Shown: positions 27,715 to 35,650 of the stretch, piece by piece
Layout: every line of letters begins with the position of its first letter
Position numbering within the stretch: the stretch's first letter is position 1
DNA from: Oscillospiraceae bacterium
GTDB taxonomy: Bacteria; Bacillota; Clostridia; Oscillospirales; Acutalibacteraceae
Assembly (NCBI GenBank): GCA_029098185.1
Contig: JAQXNV010000023.1
Coordinates: 1-43,955 of the forward strand
DNA length: 43,955 nucleotides
Direction: 5' to 3'
The notes under the pieces: model-generated
What the model was told of the DNA's origin: nothing
Seen by the model: only the letters and a program-made list of their open reading frames with translations
Databases searched by the model: none
Program-made: the position numbers and the translations under genes

Positions 27715-27743
27715 ATCATAATACAGAAACGCATCATCGTCAA
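27715..27743 (-). promoter_or_regulatory. Sigma-A promoter of hflX
   Basis: On the minus strand, -35 TTGACG (27738-27743) and -10 TATGAT (27715-27720) are 17 bases apart, 45 bases before the ATG. It shows that hflX is not dependent on the upstream phage-like genes. Confidence 0.8.
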
Positions 27744-27810
27744 CCTCTGCTCTATTGTTTCTGATGGATCCCCGTTTATTCTGCCCGCCAAATTCCTCCA
27801 GACGCAGCAA

Positions 27811-27842
27811 AGCCGCCCGGCTCTCAAAAGAGTCGGACGGCT
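27811..27842 (-). terminator. Probable terminator at the end of the phage-like cassette
   Basis: AGCCGTCCGACTC pairs imperfectly with GAGCCGGGCGGCT; only TTT follows on the minus strand. It lies right after the last cassette gene (stop at 27848) and before the hflX promoter. Confidence 0.5.
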
Positions 27843-27847
27843 GCTTC

Positions 27848-28360
27848 TCAGGAATCCACCGCTAAAATCGGAACTGCGCTAAAATCATACGCTATACACA
27901 GATGCGCCGGTAAAAATTGTTCTGCCAACGCTTTCACCGCTGCCTGCGTTTTGGAGGACACACGGGAAACATCGGTCACCTTCACCAAAATGCTGTCCGA
28001 GGACGGCTGCTCTGTGATGGTCGATACGATGCCCACACTGTCCAGCGCCCGCTGTAAAGCGTCTGCGGTGTAATCGTTGCCGCTCATGGCCAATCGAGCA
28101 AGGAGCATCTGCCGCCGTGTTTCCAGCGGCAAATAGAGAAACCCATTCCCCAGCAGCATTTCCCGCTGGTCTATGCCGTAGCTTTCCGCCGTCTGAACCA
28201 TCAGTTCCCGGCAAAGCTCGTCATAAGATGCCATCAGCGGCGCAAAACCGGCAGCGTAAGCGGCAAGCTCTGCATCTACCAGCGTCGTGCCATCCAATGT
28301 ATATAGGCCCGTTTCCCGAAGGCGGTTTTTCATGCCTGTCAATACGTCATATGGTTCCAT
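27848..28360 (-). CDS. Phage tail protein I-like (DUF2313/XkdU-type) baseplate protein
   Basis: 170 residues; AAGGAGG seven bases before ATG 28360. The sequence reads as the DUF2313/YmfQ family that follows baseplate J in PBSX-like phages (XkdU), acting at the outer baseplate where fibres attach: ELAAYAAGFAPLMASYDELCRELMVQ in parts, then a region LLARLAMSGNDYTADALQRAL. Assignment rests on position plus this pattern. It is the last gene of the cassette; no fibre gene follows, which is unusual. Confidence 0.7.
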   Translation of the reverse strand: MEPYDVLTGMKNRLRETGLYTLDGTTLVDAELAAYAAGFAPLMASYDELCRELMVQTAESYGIDQREMLLGNGFLYLPLETRRQMLLARLAMSGNDYTADALQRALDSVGIVSTITEQPSSDSILVKVTDVSRVSSKTQAAVKALAEQFLPAHLCIAYDFSAVPILAVDS

Positions 28361-28372
28361 GATCCCGCCTCC

Positions 28373-29440
28373 TTAGGTCAGTTCTGCCATAGCCAGTCCG
28401 CCGAACTTTGCCCGTTCATTGACTTCCAGCGCAACATCCTTTGTGGAGGAATACAGCTTGCAGTTGGTGACCATGCCGGTATTCATCAGGCGGTGCAAAA
28501 CCTGCATAGCAACAAAGGTGCCGCCAATAGGCAGCTCTGCCAGATATGTTCGGAAAATCGATTCACAAACTTCCGACACCTCTGTCAACGTGTACGGCAC
28601 CGCCGGCTGCGCATAACAGGAAAAGCTGATCTTCCTGTCCACGGCATCCTCTACCGAAACAGTAACGTTGACCTCCTTGATGGCGCTGAGATCCTCTTGG
28701 ATCTGCTGCTTGAGCGCAGACGGTACGCTGCCGTCTTTTCCGCAGAGATATACGGTCACGCTGTCGTTTTCATCGGTGCGCGCAACGGTATTGGCATAGG
28801 CCACACCGTCGTATCCCATGGCAAACGTAGTATAAAATCCCCGGTTGGTACCGTTGCTCAAATTGCGGAACTGATACAGCAGCCGCTGGCGCAGCGACTC
28901 GTCGTTTTCCTGGTCGGAGCCGCCGGTAAACGCCACCTCGTTGGTAACGCTTTCGATACCGGGCGGCGGGGTGATCATCCGGGTAACGGTGTTGGATGCC
29001 ACATTCATTTGATTGCCGCAGGATTCTGACACTGCCGGGATCGTAACAGAAAACGTTCCGGAAGCCAGTTCGCCTTCCTCCGTAGTGATAAAGCGGATCG
29101 ACTCCTCTCCGTCAAGCGCACAGATGGTGCCCTTTGGGATAGGCAGTCCATAGTTCAGCGACTTTGACCGACTAAAGGTCAATGTACCCGTAGAAGGCGT
29201 TTCGCTTTGCCGGGTGATGCCCCGCTGTGCTGCGTGCAGCGCTAACAATTCTCCGGTAGCCGTCTGCGGAAACGTCTGCCGCTTGAGCCATAGCATCCCG
29301 CTCTGCAGATTGTAAAGCTCTCCGGCCAGTACCCGCAGGCGGATCCCCAGATCCGATGCTGGTTCCGGTACGAAGCCAGCTTTTTCTGCATAGCTGTCCT
29401 CCATCCGGTTTAAAAACTGCTCATAGGTCAATTCTTCCAA
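28373..29440 (-). CDS. Baseplate J/gp47-like protein
   Basis: 355 residues from a TTG at 29440, seven bases after GGAGG, overlapping the end of the gp25-like gene by 13 bases. The baseplate J hallmarks are present: an N-terminal helical part (YEQFLNRMEDSYAEK), then ALHAAQRGITRQ, the beta domain, and FTGGSDQENDESLRQRLL, the family's most conserved segment. It forms the baseplate wedge in contractile tails. Homologue of XkdT in PBSX. Full length, with no truncation. Confidence 0.85.
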   Translation of the reverse strand: MEELTYEQFLNRMEDSYAEKAGFVPEPASDLGIRLRVLAGELYNLQSGMLWLKRQTFPQTATGELLALHAAQRGITRQSETPSTGTLTFSRSKSLNYGLPIPKGTICALDGEESIRFITTEEGELASGTFSVTIPAVSESCGNQMNVASNTVTRMITPPPGIESVTNEVAFTGGSDQENDESLRQRLLYQFRNLSNGTNRGFYTTFAMGYDGVAYANTVARTDENDSVTVYLCGKDGSVPSALKQQIQEDLSAIKEVNVTVSVEDAVDRKISFSCYAQPAVPYTLTEVSEVCESIFRTYLAELPIGGTFVAMQVLHRLMNTGMVTNCKLYSSTKDVALEVNERAKFGGLAMAELT

Positions 29441-29781
29441 TCCTTTTCCTCCTTTCCCAATTGGATCGTCACCGTGCCTATTCCATAGCGCGTGGAAACT
29501 GTCACATCCAGTGTCCCTGCGTGCACCTCTGTCCCAAGGATCGTCACAGCAGGACCATCTGTCAGTGCTTCCTCGATGCAGGACAGCACGGTCGGTGTTG
29601 CCCACTGGCTTTCCGAAAGCGTAGCTAGACGGCTTCCCAAAGACGGCAGATAGCAAAAAGCGCCCCGCTTTGCCTGTAACCGGATCCACACCTGCTGCAA
29701 CAGCTCAGAAAGGCCTGTCAGCAGGATAGGCTTGCCGCCAACATCCGTTTGAAAATCTCCCTGTCCTATGGCTGTATCCAA
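29428..29781 (-). CDS. gp25/gpW-like baseplate protein (DUF2634/XkdS-type)
   Basis: 117 residues from a TTG at 29781, seven bases after GGAGG. The pattern GDFQTDVGGKPILLTG, then LLQQVWIRLQAKRGAFCYLPSLGSRL is that of the T4 gp25/DUF2634 family, which links the inner baseplate to the sheath. That partner sheath gene is absent from this cassette. Stop codon overlaps the next gene. Confidence 0.75.
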   Translation of the reverse strand: MDTAIGQGDFQTDVGGKPILLTGLSELLQQVWIRLQAKRGAFCYLPSLGSRLATLSESQWATPTVLSCIEEALTDGPAVTILGTEVHAGTLDVTVSTRYGIGTVTIQLGKEEKDWKN

Positions 29782-29783
29782 GT

Positions 29784-30140
29784 TTATCCCTCCTTTTTGG
29801 CGAAGGTCTGGCCATTGATGACCACCTCGCCGTTATTTTTTAAATAGATCTCCGCTCCGCCGGACGAGCGCAGCAGCAGTTCTCCCGGCGCAATGGTACT
29901 GCTGTCGAGACGCGTGCCGATACAGACATCCTGCTGTCCCTCGCCGACGCCGGAGGAAAGTACAACGGCCGTGGCGTTTTCCGGCGGCAGCCAGACGATG
30001 CCCCAAGGTGACGATACCGGCAAACACTGGTAATCCGTATCGCCCTGTACCAGGATCTTACCGTCGGATTGTCCCATCACCTTCCCTAGTTGATGCCCGC
30101 TAGTCTTTCCGCTTGCTGTCATTTTTTGTGCCATCCACAT
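29784..30140 (-). CDS. Baseplate spike-like protein (gpV/gp45-type)
   Basis: 118 residues, GGAGG eight bases before ATG 30140. An OB-like N-terminal part (LGKVMGQSDGKILVQGD, WGIVWLPPENATAVVLS) is followed by a C-terminal repeat-like beta segment (LLLRSSGGAEIYLKNNGEVVINGQ) typical of the spike domain of gpV/Mu gp45 proteins. Position corresponds to XkdR in PBSX, though the sequence looks more like a spike than DUF2577. The spike would puncture the cell envelope. Confidence 0.65.
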   Translation of the reverse strand: MWMAQKMTASGKTSGHQLGKVMGQSDGKILVQGDTDYQCLPVSSPWGIVWLPPENATAVVLSSGVGEGQQDVCIGTRLDSSTIAPGELLLRSSGGAEIYLKNNGEVVINGQTFAKKEG

Positions 30141-30154
30141 CGCTGCTTCCTCCT

Positions 30155-31072
30155 TTATAAATCCGTTTTCAGGGTGATCGTCGTGCGCTCGCCCTGCTTA
30201 TCCAGAGTGTAGACCCATCCCGCTACAGAGTAATTGGATACTGTCCCCAGCATCCCGTCTGTTACAGCGCCTGCCATGCCCAGGGGCGCCGATACAAATC
30301 CGGGACATTCCAACACCAACGCATCGCTTTGACGGCGTGCTTTTTTCAGCTTGCGCCGTCCCTGCCAGTTGGCCGCGGTCACATAACGGGTCCGCTGTAT
30401 CCCGGAACGGATAGCCCAAAGATCCAACAGATTAGTGTTGTACCCTTCTCCCAGCGCATCCTGCATCCACAATTGACTTAGCTGTTTACAGGGAAACCGC
30501 TGATGGCGCAGCGCTGTATACGGGATCCCGCCATCATTGGAAAAATACAGAACACCCTCCGGCTTTTTCCCGGTAGCGTCCAAAATCCCTTCCGGCGTCA
30601 CCTTTGGTTCAACGCCCAGGCAGTAGAGACAAAACTCCCAAAACACCTGCCATTCACTAATGCCCTTGCGGATCACATAGGTCCAGTAAAACTGGGAGGA
30701 TTTCCCTACCGCCTTTTGCAATCCATAGGGCGCGCCGTGATGCGCGAATAATTGTCCCAGAGAGGGATTGACATATGTCTGGGGCTGCGCTTCGTTGTCC
30801 AGCAGAAGCGCCGCCTTGCTGCGGCCCTCCAGCTTCATCACAGCGCCGCCCGATGTGATCTGCTCCTGAAGGCTATCGACGATACCGCCAAATAGCAGTG
30901 CATCCTGGTCATCATACACCGAGAGGAACCGCAGCTCCGGAAAAGGCGCCTTAAGGGGAAATACACCCGAAAACCCGTGGGCCGGCGCGTCCTCCTCCAT
31001 AGAGAGCCTTACCTTCAGCGGGATCCCCAGTTCGATCCGGTCGCCGCTAGGCGTGATGCCTTCATACCTCAT
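30155..31072 (-). CDS. Tail hub / late control gene D-like protein (XkdQ-type)
   Basis: 305 residues from ATG 31072, which overlaps the LysM gene stop as ATGA. The N-terminal beta domain (RIELGIPLKVRLSMEEDAP, FSGVFPLKAPFPELRFLSVYD) and the later region match XkdQ/gpD-type hub proteins that sit under the tail tube. Length is close to XkdQ (about 325). The ORF is open further upstream, but that part overlaps the LysM gene. Confidence 0.7.
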   Translation of the reverse strand: MRYEGITPSGDRIELGIPLKVRLSMEEDAPAHGFSGVFPLKAPFPELRFLSVYDDQDALLFGGIVDSLQEQITSGGAVMKLEGRSKAALLLDNEAQPQTYVNPSLGQLFAHHGAPYGLQKAVGKSSQFYWTYVIRKGISEWQVFWEFCLYCLGVEPKVTPEGILDATGKKPEGVLYFSNDGGIPYTALRHQRFPCKQLSQLWMQDALGEGYNTNLLDLWAIRSGIQRTRYVTAANWQGRRKLKKARRQSDALVLECPGFVSAPLGMAGAVTDGMLGTVSNYSVAGWVYTLDKQGERTTITLKTDL

Positions 31073-31596
31073 GGCAGCACCACCTGACGGCCTGCTGTAA
31101 GGGCATTGGGCCACTGGATGTCCGGGTTTTCCAATAATAAAATCTCCACCGTTGTGTCGTATTGATTCGCGATATGCCACAGCGTATCGCCTTCTTTTAC
31201 CGTACACGTCCGATGGATCGCTTTAGGGCGCTCCGGCGGCAGGGGGACACTGCTGTCCTCCCAAAAGGTAAAGCGATAGCCCAGCTTGTCCGGCTCAAAT
31301 TTCCCCACCAGCTCCAGCTTGATGAGTTTTGCCATCACCGGCGGCATCCCCATCAATCGCAAAACACCCACCGTACCCTCGTCGTAATACCGCCGCAGAC
31401 ACGCAAATTGTGTTTCTGCCGATGCTCCACGGAACACGCCTTCTCCCGTAATGACCAGCCCTCGTTTGCCCAGATCCTGTATGGCTGTGCCGTGGTAGGG
31501 CAAAAGCTGCTCCTGTACCTGCCGGGTATGGGAGACCGACAGTGTTGTTGGATTTTGCGGCCAGCGAAATGAAACAAATTCCATGGTCTGCGTCAT
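31069..31596 (-). CDS. LysM-containing phage tail protein (XkdP-like)
   Basis: 175 residues; GAGGGGG precedes ATG 31596. The N-terminal ~115 residues (MEFVSFRWPQNPTTLSVSHT, then GEGVFRGASAETQFACLRR) match tail-terminus proteins of the XkdP group; a LysM domain (TVKEGDTLWHIANQYDTTVEI, about 132-152, ending LTAGRQVVLP) follows. LysM binds peptidoglycan or stabilises the hub. The start overlaps the stop of the 36-residue ORF (ATGA). Confidence 0.8.
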   Translation of the reverse strand: MTQTMEFVSFRWPQNPTTLSVSHTRQVQEQLLPYHGTAIQDLGKRGLVITGEGVFRGASAETQFACLRRYYDEGTVGVLRLMGMPPVMAKLIKLELVGKFEPDKLGYRFTFWEDSSVPLPPERPKAIHRTCTVKEGDTLWHIANQYDTTVEILLLENPDIQWPNALTAGRQVVLP

Positions 31597-31703
31597 TCTG
31601 CCCCCTCCTCTCCAAAGCTGCTGGGATAGCGCCGTGCTTCCTGTTCCAGCGCTTCAGAAAGAGATTCGATCGGGTCACGGTCTGTTGTCCAAAAATCTTC
31701 CAT
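31593..31703 (-). CDS. 36-residue ORF at the head/baseplate junction
   Basis: Starts MEDFWTTDRDP and ends SFGEEGAE. Its ATG overlaps the stop of the preceding connector gene (TGATG) and its stop overlaps the LysM ATG (ATGA), so it is translationally coupled on both sides; GGAGG lies 8 bases before the ATG. The peptide is acidic, likely helical in the middle (PIESLSEALEQEARR), with no hydrophobic segment. It occupies the spot where sheath, tube, chaperone and tape-measure genes sit in PBSX. It may be a deletion scar or a real small protein. Confidence 0.6.
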   Translation of the reverse strand: MEDFWTTDRDPIESLSEALEQEARRYPSSFGEEGAE

Positions 31704-32053
31704 CACGATCCCTCCTGTGCTGTTTGCTGTAAAATGGCCCAAACGTACAGGGGCGCGCTGCCCAAAAGCACGCACCGGGCATTGACCACCCGGTACATGA
31801 TCCCTGTATCTTCTTGTACTGTTGTGCCTCTGGGAAATTGATCCAGACGGCAGTCCACAGGGCCGATATACAGCATTCCATCCTTTTCTTTATCGCCGCC
31901 TACAATGCCGATGGCATCCGAGTCTGGCATTCGCCGCACCCGCAGGGGCTGGATCATCGCCTGCACCGCAATGGGCGAACCATTCTTTGGCGTCACCGTC
32001 ACCGGACTGCCATACTTTTGCAATTGACGTCGAATGTTGTCACTGCGCTTCAT
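31703..32053 (-). CDS. Head-tail connector/stopper-like protein (XkdH-type)
   Basis: 116 residues from ATG 32053, 14 bases inside the previous gene. Position after the adaptor and small size match XkdH/DUF3599-type head-closure proteins. Sequence segments: YGSPVTVTPKNGSPIAVQAM, then GGDKEKDGMLYIGPVDCRLD. I assign it by context; the alternative is a tail-completion protein. It would plug the filled head and mark the start of the tail. Confidence 0.55.
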   Translation of the reverse strand: MKRSDNIRRQLQKYGSPVTVTPKNGSPIAVQAMIQPLRVRRMPDSDAIGIVGGDKEKDGMLYIGPVDCRLDQFPRGTTVQEDTGIMYRVVNARCVLLGSAPLYVWAILQQTAQEGS

Positions 32054-32420
32054 GATGCCATCTCCCCGTCACACCGAAAAAGAACGTATCACTCCGCAGC
32101 AGCGGCGCGATCTCCGCCTGGGCTTGCTGCCATAAGGCTCGAGCACAGTCAATGCCCCGACCACCTTTTGTGATCTTCACCTCGCCGGCAGCAAAGTCAC
32201 CGCCATCCTGCTCCTCTCTGCAAAGGACATACTCATAAAAGGCCAAAGCAGCAGCCGCGGCGGAAAGCACACTGCCCTGCTCCACCAGGTCCACATCGTC
32301 CCGGCACTGGGAACGGATGCGGTCATAGGCGCTCTGGCACAATCCGCTCCACTGGGATGCTTCCGCTGCTGTCAAGCCGCAAAGCAGCGCAAAACGATTT
32401 TTGATCTCCTCAAGGTTCAC
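32040..32420 (-). CDS. Head-tail adaptor-like protein (XkdG/H region, DUF3199-like)
   Basis: 126 residues from a GTG at 32420 preceded by AAGGAG. The mostly helical sequence (NLEEIKNRFALLCGLTAAEA, SVLSAAAAALAFYEYVLCRE) resembles gp6-type head-tail adaptors that follow the capsid gene. Open frame upstream overlaps the capsid gene and is ignored. Assignment is by position and helical pattern. Confidence 0.55.
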   Translation of the reverse strand: MNLEEIKNRFALLCGLTAAEASQWSGLCQSAYDRIRSQCRDDVDLVEQGSVLSAAAAALAFYEYVLCREEQDGGDFAAGEVKITKGGRGIDCARALWQQAQAEIAPLLRSDTFFFGVTGRWHHEAQ

Positions 32421-32431
32421 CCAATCACTCC

Positions 32432-33442
32432 TTATTTGCTGATGGTGTAGCTCAACGCGTGAACGGCGTTGGGATAAATTTTGGCAAAGCCGCAGATCGC
32501 GCTGATGGAAGCGCATTCCATCTGACGGTCGATGAGCTTATCGTAGTCTACCAGGATCTCGCCGGCCTGCACCATTTCCAGTGCGCAGTTCTTGTCAAAG
32601 CCCACAACGATGCCATCGGTGAAGGACGGCACATGGATGAGGTTTGCGCCCATAGGCGTACCGATGCTGCCAGTACCCTGGAAGTTGAGACCCGCCACAG
32701 CATCTTTAAATTCTGTGATGCTCAGCAGATCTTTCATGGTGGCAGTGGAGGCTACCATGGTGTTCAGCTCAAAGGGAGACAGCTTTGCCCAAAGGCCCAA
32801 AAGATCGTTGTAGGTCGGTGCAGCGGAAAGGGTGGTCTTAGCGGCTGCGTTGTCGTTGCCGTCGCCGGAATAAAGAACAGTTGCCGCCTCGACGATCTGC
32901 TCCCGGACGATCTCCTCACCGATGTGGCGCAGCATCACGGCAAACAGATCCAGCTTGTGGAAGCGCAGTGCTTCGTAAGAGGACTTGATCAGTCTGCCAT
33001 GCTTTTTCATCGTGACAAGACCGCTTTGATTTTGAATCACCGTCTCCGGCAGGGCGCCGCCCTCTGTCACAGCGGTGCCGATGCTGGTACCGTCTGTAGC
33101 GGTGATGGTGCGGTAATCGGAAGCGTCGATCTTTGTGACGGTCGCTACCAGATTGGACAGCTTGTTGGCCCGGTCGATGCCTTGCTGCACTGCGCGGGAG
33201 ACAAATTCCGGGAACAGCGCAGCACTTTCACTTGTCTGGAAGAATTTTTCGACGGTGTCGCAGTTTTCGCCGCTGACCTTAATGTCGAACCGCTTGAGCT
33301 GGCGCTGATAAGCATCCAGTCCCTCCAGATCGGTGCCCTTGTAGTTGCGGGAAGGATCCAGCTCCTCCAGGACCTGTGTAAAGCTCTTGCCGCTGACAGC
33401 GTACATACCTTTTTCCAATTTCATTGTTTCATAAAATGCCAT
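32432..33442 (-). CDS. Phage major capsid protein (HK97-fold, XkdG-like)
   Basis: 336 residues; AGGAGG lies nine bases before ATG 33442. N-arm (~1-80) is charged and helical, followed by the typical capsid core: FVSRAVQQGIDRANKLSNLV, ETVIQNQSGLVTMKKHGRLIK, then HIGEEIVREQIVEAATVLYSG and a C-terminal ISAICGFAKIYPNAVHALS. Order after the protease-scaffold gene and before adaptors is that of PBSX XkdG. Full length. Confidence 0.8.
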   Translation of the reverse strand: MAFYETMKLEKGMYAVSGKSFTQVLEELDPSRNYKGTDLEGLDAYQRQLKRFDIKVSGENCDTVEKFFQTSESAALFPEFVSRAVQQGIDRANKLSNLVATVTKIDASDYRTITATDGTSIGTAVTEGGALPETVIQNQSGLVTMKKHGRLIKSSYEALRFHKLDLFAVMLRHIGEEIVREQIVEAATVLYSGDGNDNAAAKTTLSAAPTYNDLLGLWAKLSPFELNTMVASTATMKDLLSITEFKDAVAGLNFQGTGSIGTPMGANLIHVPSFTDGIVVGFDKNCALEMVQAGEILVDYDKLIDRQMECASISAICGFAKIYPNAVHALSYTISK

Positions 33443-33478
33443 TCCAGTTTCCTCCTGTTATTGTAATTTCGTCTGTTG

Positions 33479-34426
33479 TTAAATTTTAAAGTTTTGATTT
33501 TGATCGTTCACTGTATGCTCCGGCGTTTCCTGCCAAAGCTGTGGGCGCAGCGGCAATAGGGATTGTGCCTGCTTGTAAAAGGACATCTGCAGCGCTTCCA
33601 GATCTTCTAAAGAAGCGCTCTCTGTCATGTGCATCACCACAGAAGCTGGCATTTCCGGCTGTACCATACGGCTCAGCTTTTGCACTTCCTGTGCCAGATG
33701 CTCCCGGTATCGTTTTCCCGATTGGGCCTGCTGTTCCAGGGCAGCGATGTGGGATCGTAATTGCAGCGCCGCCGTCTTTTCCAGGACCACTTCGCCCTTG
33801 TCCAGCGAAAACAGCTTTTCTAACGATGGCTCGCCGGTTTCGGTCAAAGCAAACGCCTTGATCACACCGGCACGGCGCTGGGATGGCACCGCTACAAAGG
33901 ACCACTCATAAGCATCTGTAGGGTCGCTGAGAATATCGTGGGCGCATTTTTGTGTGCCGTGGATGTTGTAGACGACGCCTTTGCGATGATCGCAGCCCTG
34001 CTTGGTCCGGTCGCTGCCGCAGATGGAGCACACCCGCTTAGCTACCGCGCAGCCGACGCTGACTTCTTTCTTCATGCCGCTGTCGATCTCCAAAATGAAT
34101 TGACTGTTCTTTTCGCTCCGGGGCAAATACGCCTTTGCTACCAATCGCGTGTATGTTTCTCCGTCCTCTGTCCGACGGCTTGGATCAGTCTCCAGATAGG
34201 TGTCGTAGATCCGCGCGGACTGGTGCTCCGCTTTGGGACTGTGATCAAAAATACCCGTTTTGCCCAAAAACAGTTGTTGCAGCTTTTTCAGGGCGTCTAC
34301 GGTAAACCGCTCATAATCCCGGTCCACCTCATTGTCGCAGAGCACGACAGAAAACGTGTAAAGCTCCTCTGGTTTCATGGGGCGGCGGGTATAGCGATTG
34401 ATTTTCGACAGCTCCTCGGCTGTCAC
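33479..34426 (-). CDS. Prohead protease with C-terminal scaffold-like region (XkdF-like)
   Basis: 315 residues if started at GTG 34426; an ATA at 34456 (overlapping the portal stop, seven bases after AAAGGAGG) would add ten. The HK97-type protease pattern is visible: catalytic His in IFDHSP (~62), Ser in KEVSVGC (~123) and the trailing EWSFVAVPS. A Cys/His cluster (CSICGSD, then CDHRKG) looks like a zinc knuckle. The last ~110 residues are helical and Gln-rich (LRSHIAALEQQAQSGKRYRE), as in scaffold domains. So it can both scaffold and mature the capsid, between portal and capsid genes. Confidence 0.75.
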   Translation of the reverse strand: MTAEELSKINRYTRRPMKPEELYTFSVVLCDNEVDRDYERFTVDALKKLQQLFLGKTGIFDHSPKAEHQSARIYDTYLETDPSRRTEDGETYTRLVAKAYLPRSEKNSQFILEIDSGMKKEVSVGCAVAKRVCSICGSDRTKQGCDHRKGVVYNIHGTQKCAHDILSDPTDAYEWSFVAVPSQRRAGVIKAFALTETGEPSLEKLFSLDKGEVVLEKTAALQLRSHIAALEQQAQSGKRYREHLAQEVQKLSRMVQPEMPASVVMHMTESASLEDLEALQMSFYKQAQSLLPLRPQLWQETPEHTVNDQNQNFKI

Positions 34427-34452
34427 AGTTGTTTCGTCAAGTTTCCGGTTAT

Positions 34453-35622
34453 CTATTGTACTTCCTCCTTTGCAAGGGATTGTTCGATCTGGGCAGCCTG
34501 AGCATTTTTCAGCCGGGCCTCTGCCAGATCGACCGCATCCTGTAATGTGATCTCTCCCCATTCGATCTGCACAGGCGCGTCATAGCCGTTGAGCAGCATC
34601 CAGGTCCGGCAGATCTTTTGGATGACAGGCGTGATGAGGGTGCGGTAGCTGTCCATTTCGCTGGTGAGAATATCCGCCTGCTGACTGGACATCCGCTCGG
34701 TGGACGACCAGGAAAAGCCCAGCAAAAACGGCGGCAGTCCCAGCTTTGCAACGATCTGCTCCAAAAGCTGCCGCACCGGAATATCGCTGTCCAGGATCTG
34801 GTTGTCGGCGCCGATCACCTTTACGTTGACATTGCCCACGGCGACAAAATCGCTGACTTGACCGCCCGGCTCCATGGCATGGCTCCAGGCGTCTGCGATC
34901 TGCTGGGCATGATCCCGGGCGTTGGCCCGATCTACCGGATCACCGGTAGGCTGATACGTCACCGCAAAGCGGACGTTGCCGACCCGATCCCAGTTGACGC
35001 CGATAGTGTGGTAGATCTTCAGCAAAATGTTGCTGACAAAGGGCAGACCATGGAGCAGGGAAACGCCATAAGCGTTGCCGTGGGGCGGGTTGAGGGCAGA
35101 GGTCAGCAGCAGTGCCGGATACGGTACCGGCATATCTCCCTGTTCTGTCTTTCGGCAGACGACCCACTGGAGCGGTGAAGCGCCCTTTCGAAACGTCACA
35201 TCGTCCAGATCGGCATTATACAGTGCGCCGATGGTGTCTCCCATAGGCGTGAGCACCATTTCGCCCACCGCTGTCCCATAGGTCAAAAGCTGGGAAAAAT
35301 AGCAGTTCAAAAAAGCGGTAATGCCCGTCTGGCAGCCGTTGACCGGCACCGATCCCAAAAAGGAACACAACGCCGTTTGGGCAGCCTTGTTGTCACAGCG
35401 CACCGTAAAATCGCCCAACAGACGTACCAGCTTGTTGATGGCGGCGTCGATAACGGGGATCGCTTCCCGCAGCGCCGTGTAGAGCTGCCGCTCCTGTGCC
35501 CCGTCACTGCCATAGAGCCGCAGCGCCGAAAAGGGGGAATCGCTGCGCCGGGGCGCCGCTGTCTGTACCTGGACCACCGACGGCGCTGTCGGTGGCTTTC
35601 GGTTTTTCTTCCATAATTTCAT
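34453..35622 (-). CDS. Phage portal protein (XkdE-like)
   Basis: 389 residues from ATG 35622, nine bases after GGAGG. Portal hallmarks: REAIPVIDAAINKLVRLLGD at the N-terminus, NADLDDVTFRKG, LNPPHGNAYGVSLLHGLPF, and GFSWSSTERMSSQQADILTS. It forms the dodecameric DNA channel of the head. It lies between large terminase and protease. Shorter than PBSX XkdE, mostly at the C-terminus, by impression. Confidence 0.85.
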   Translation of the reverse strand: MKLWKKNRKPPTAPSVVQVQTAAPRRSDSPFSALRLYGSDGAQERQLYTALREAIPVIDAAINKLVRLLGDFTVRCDNKAAQTALCSFLGSVPVNGCQTGITAFLNCYFSQLLTYGTAVGEMVLTPMGDTIGALYNADLDDVTFRKGASPLQWVVCRKTEQGDMPVPYPALLLTSALNPPHGNAYGVSLLHGLPFVSNILLKIYHTIGVNWDRVGNVRFAVTYQPTGDPVDRANARDHAQQIADAWSHAMEPGGQVSDFVAVGNVNVKVIGADNQILDSDIPVRQLLEQIVAKLGLPPFLLGFSWSSTERMSSQQADILTSEMDSYRTLITPVIQKICRTWMLLNGYDAPVQIEWGEITLQDAVDLAEARLKNAQAAQIEQSLAKEEVQ

Positions 35623-35650
35623 CGCATCTCTCCTCCAGATTCTCCTGTTC

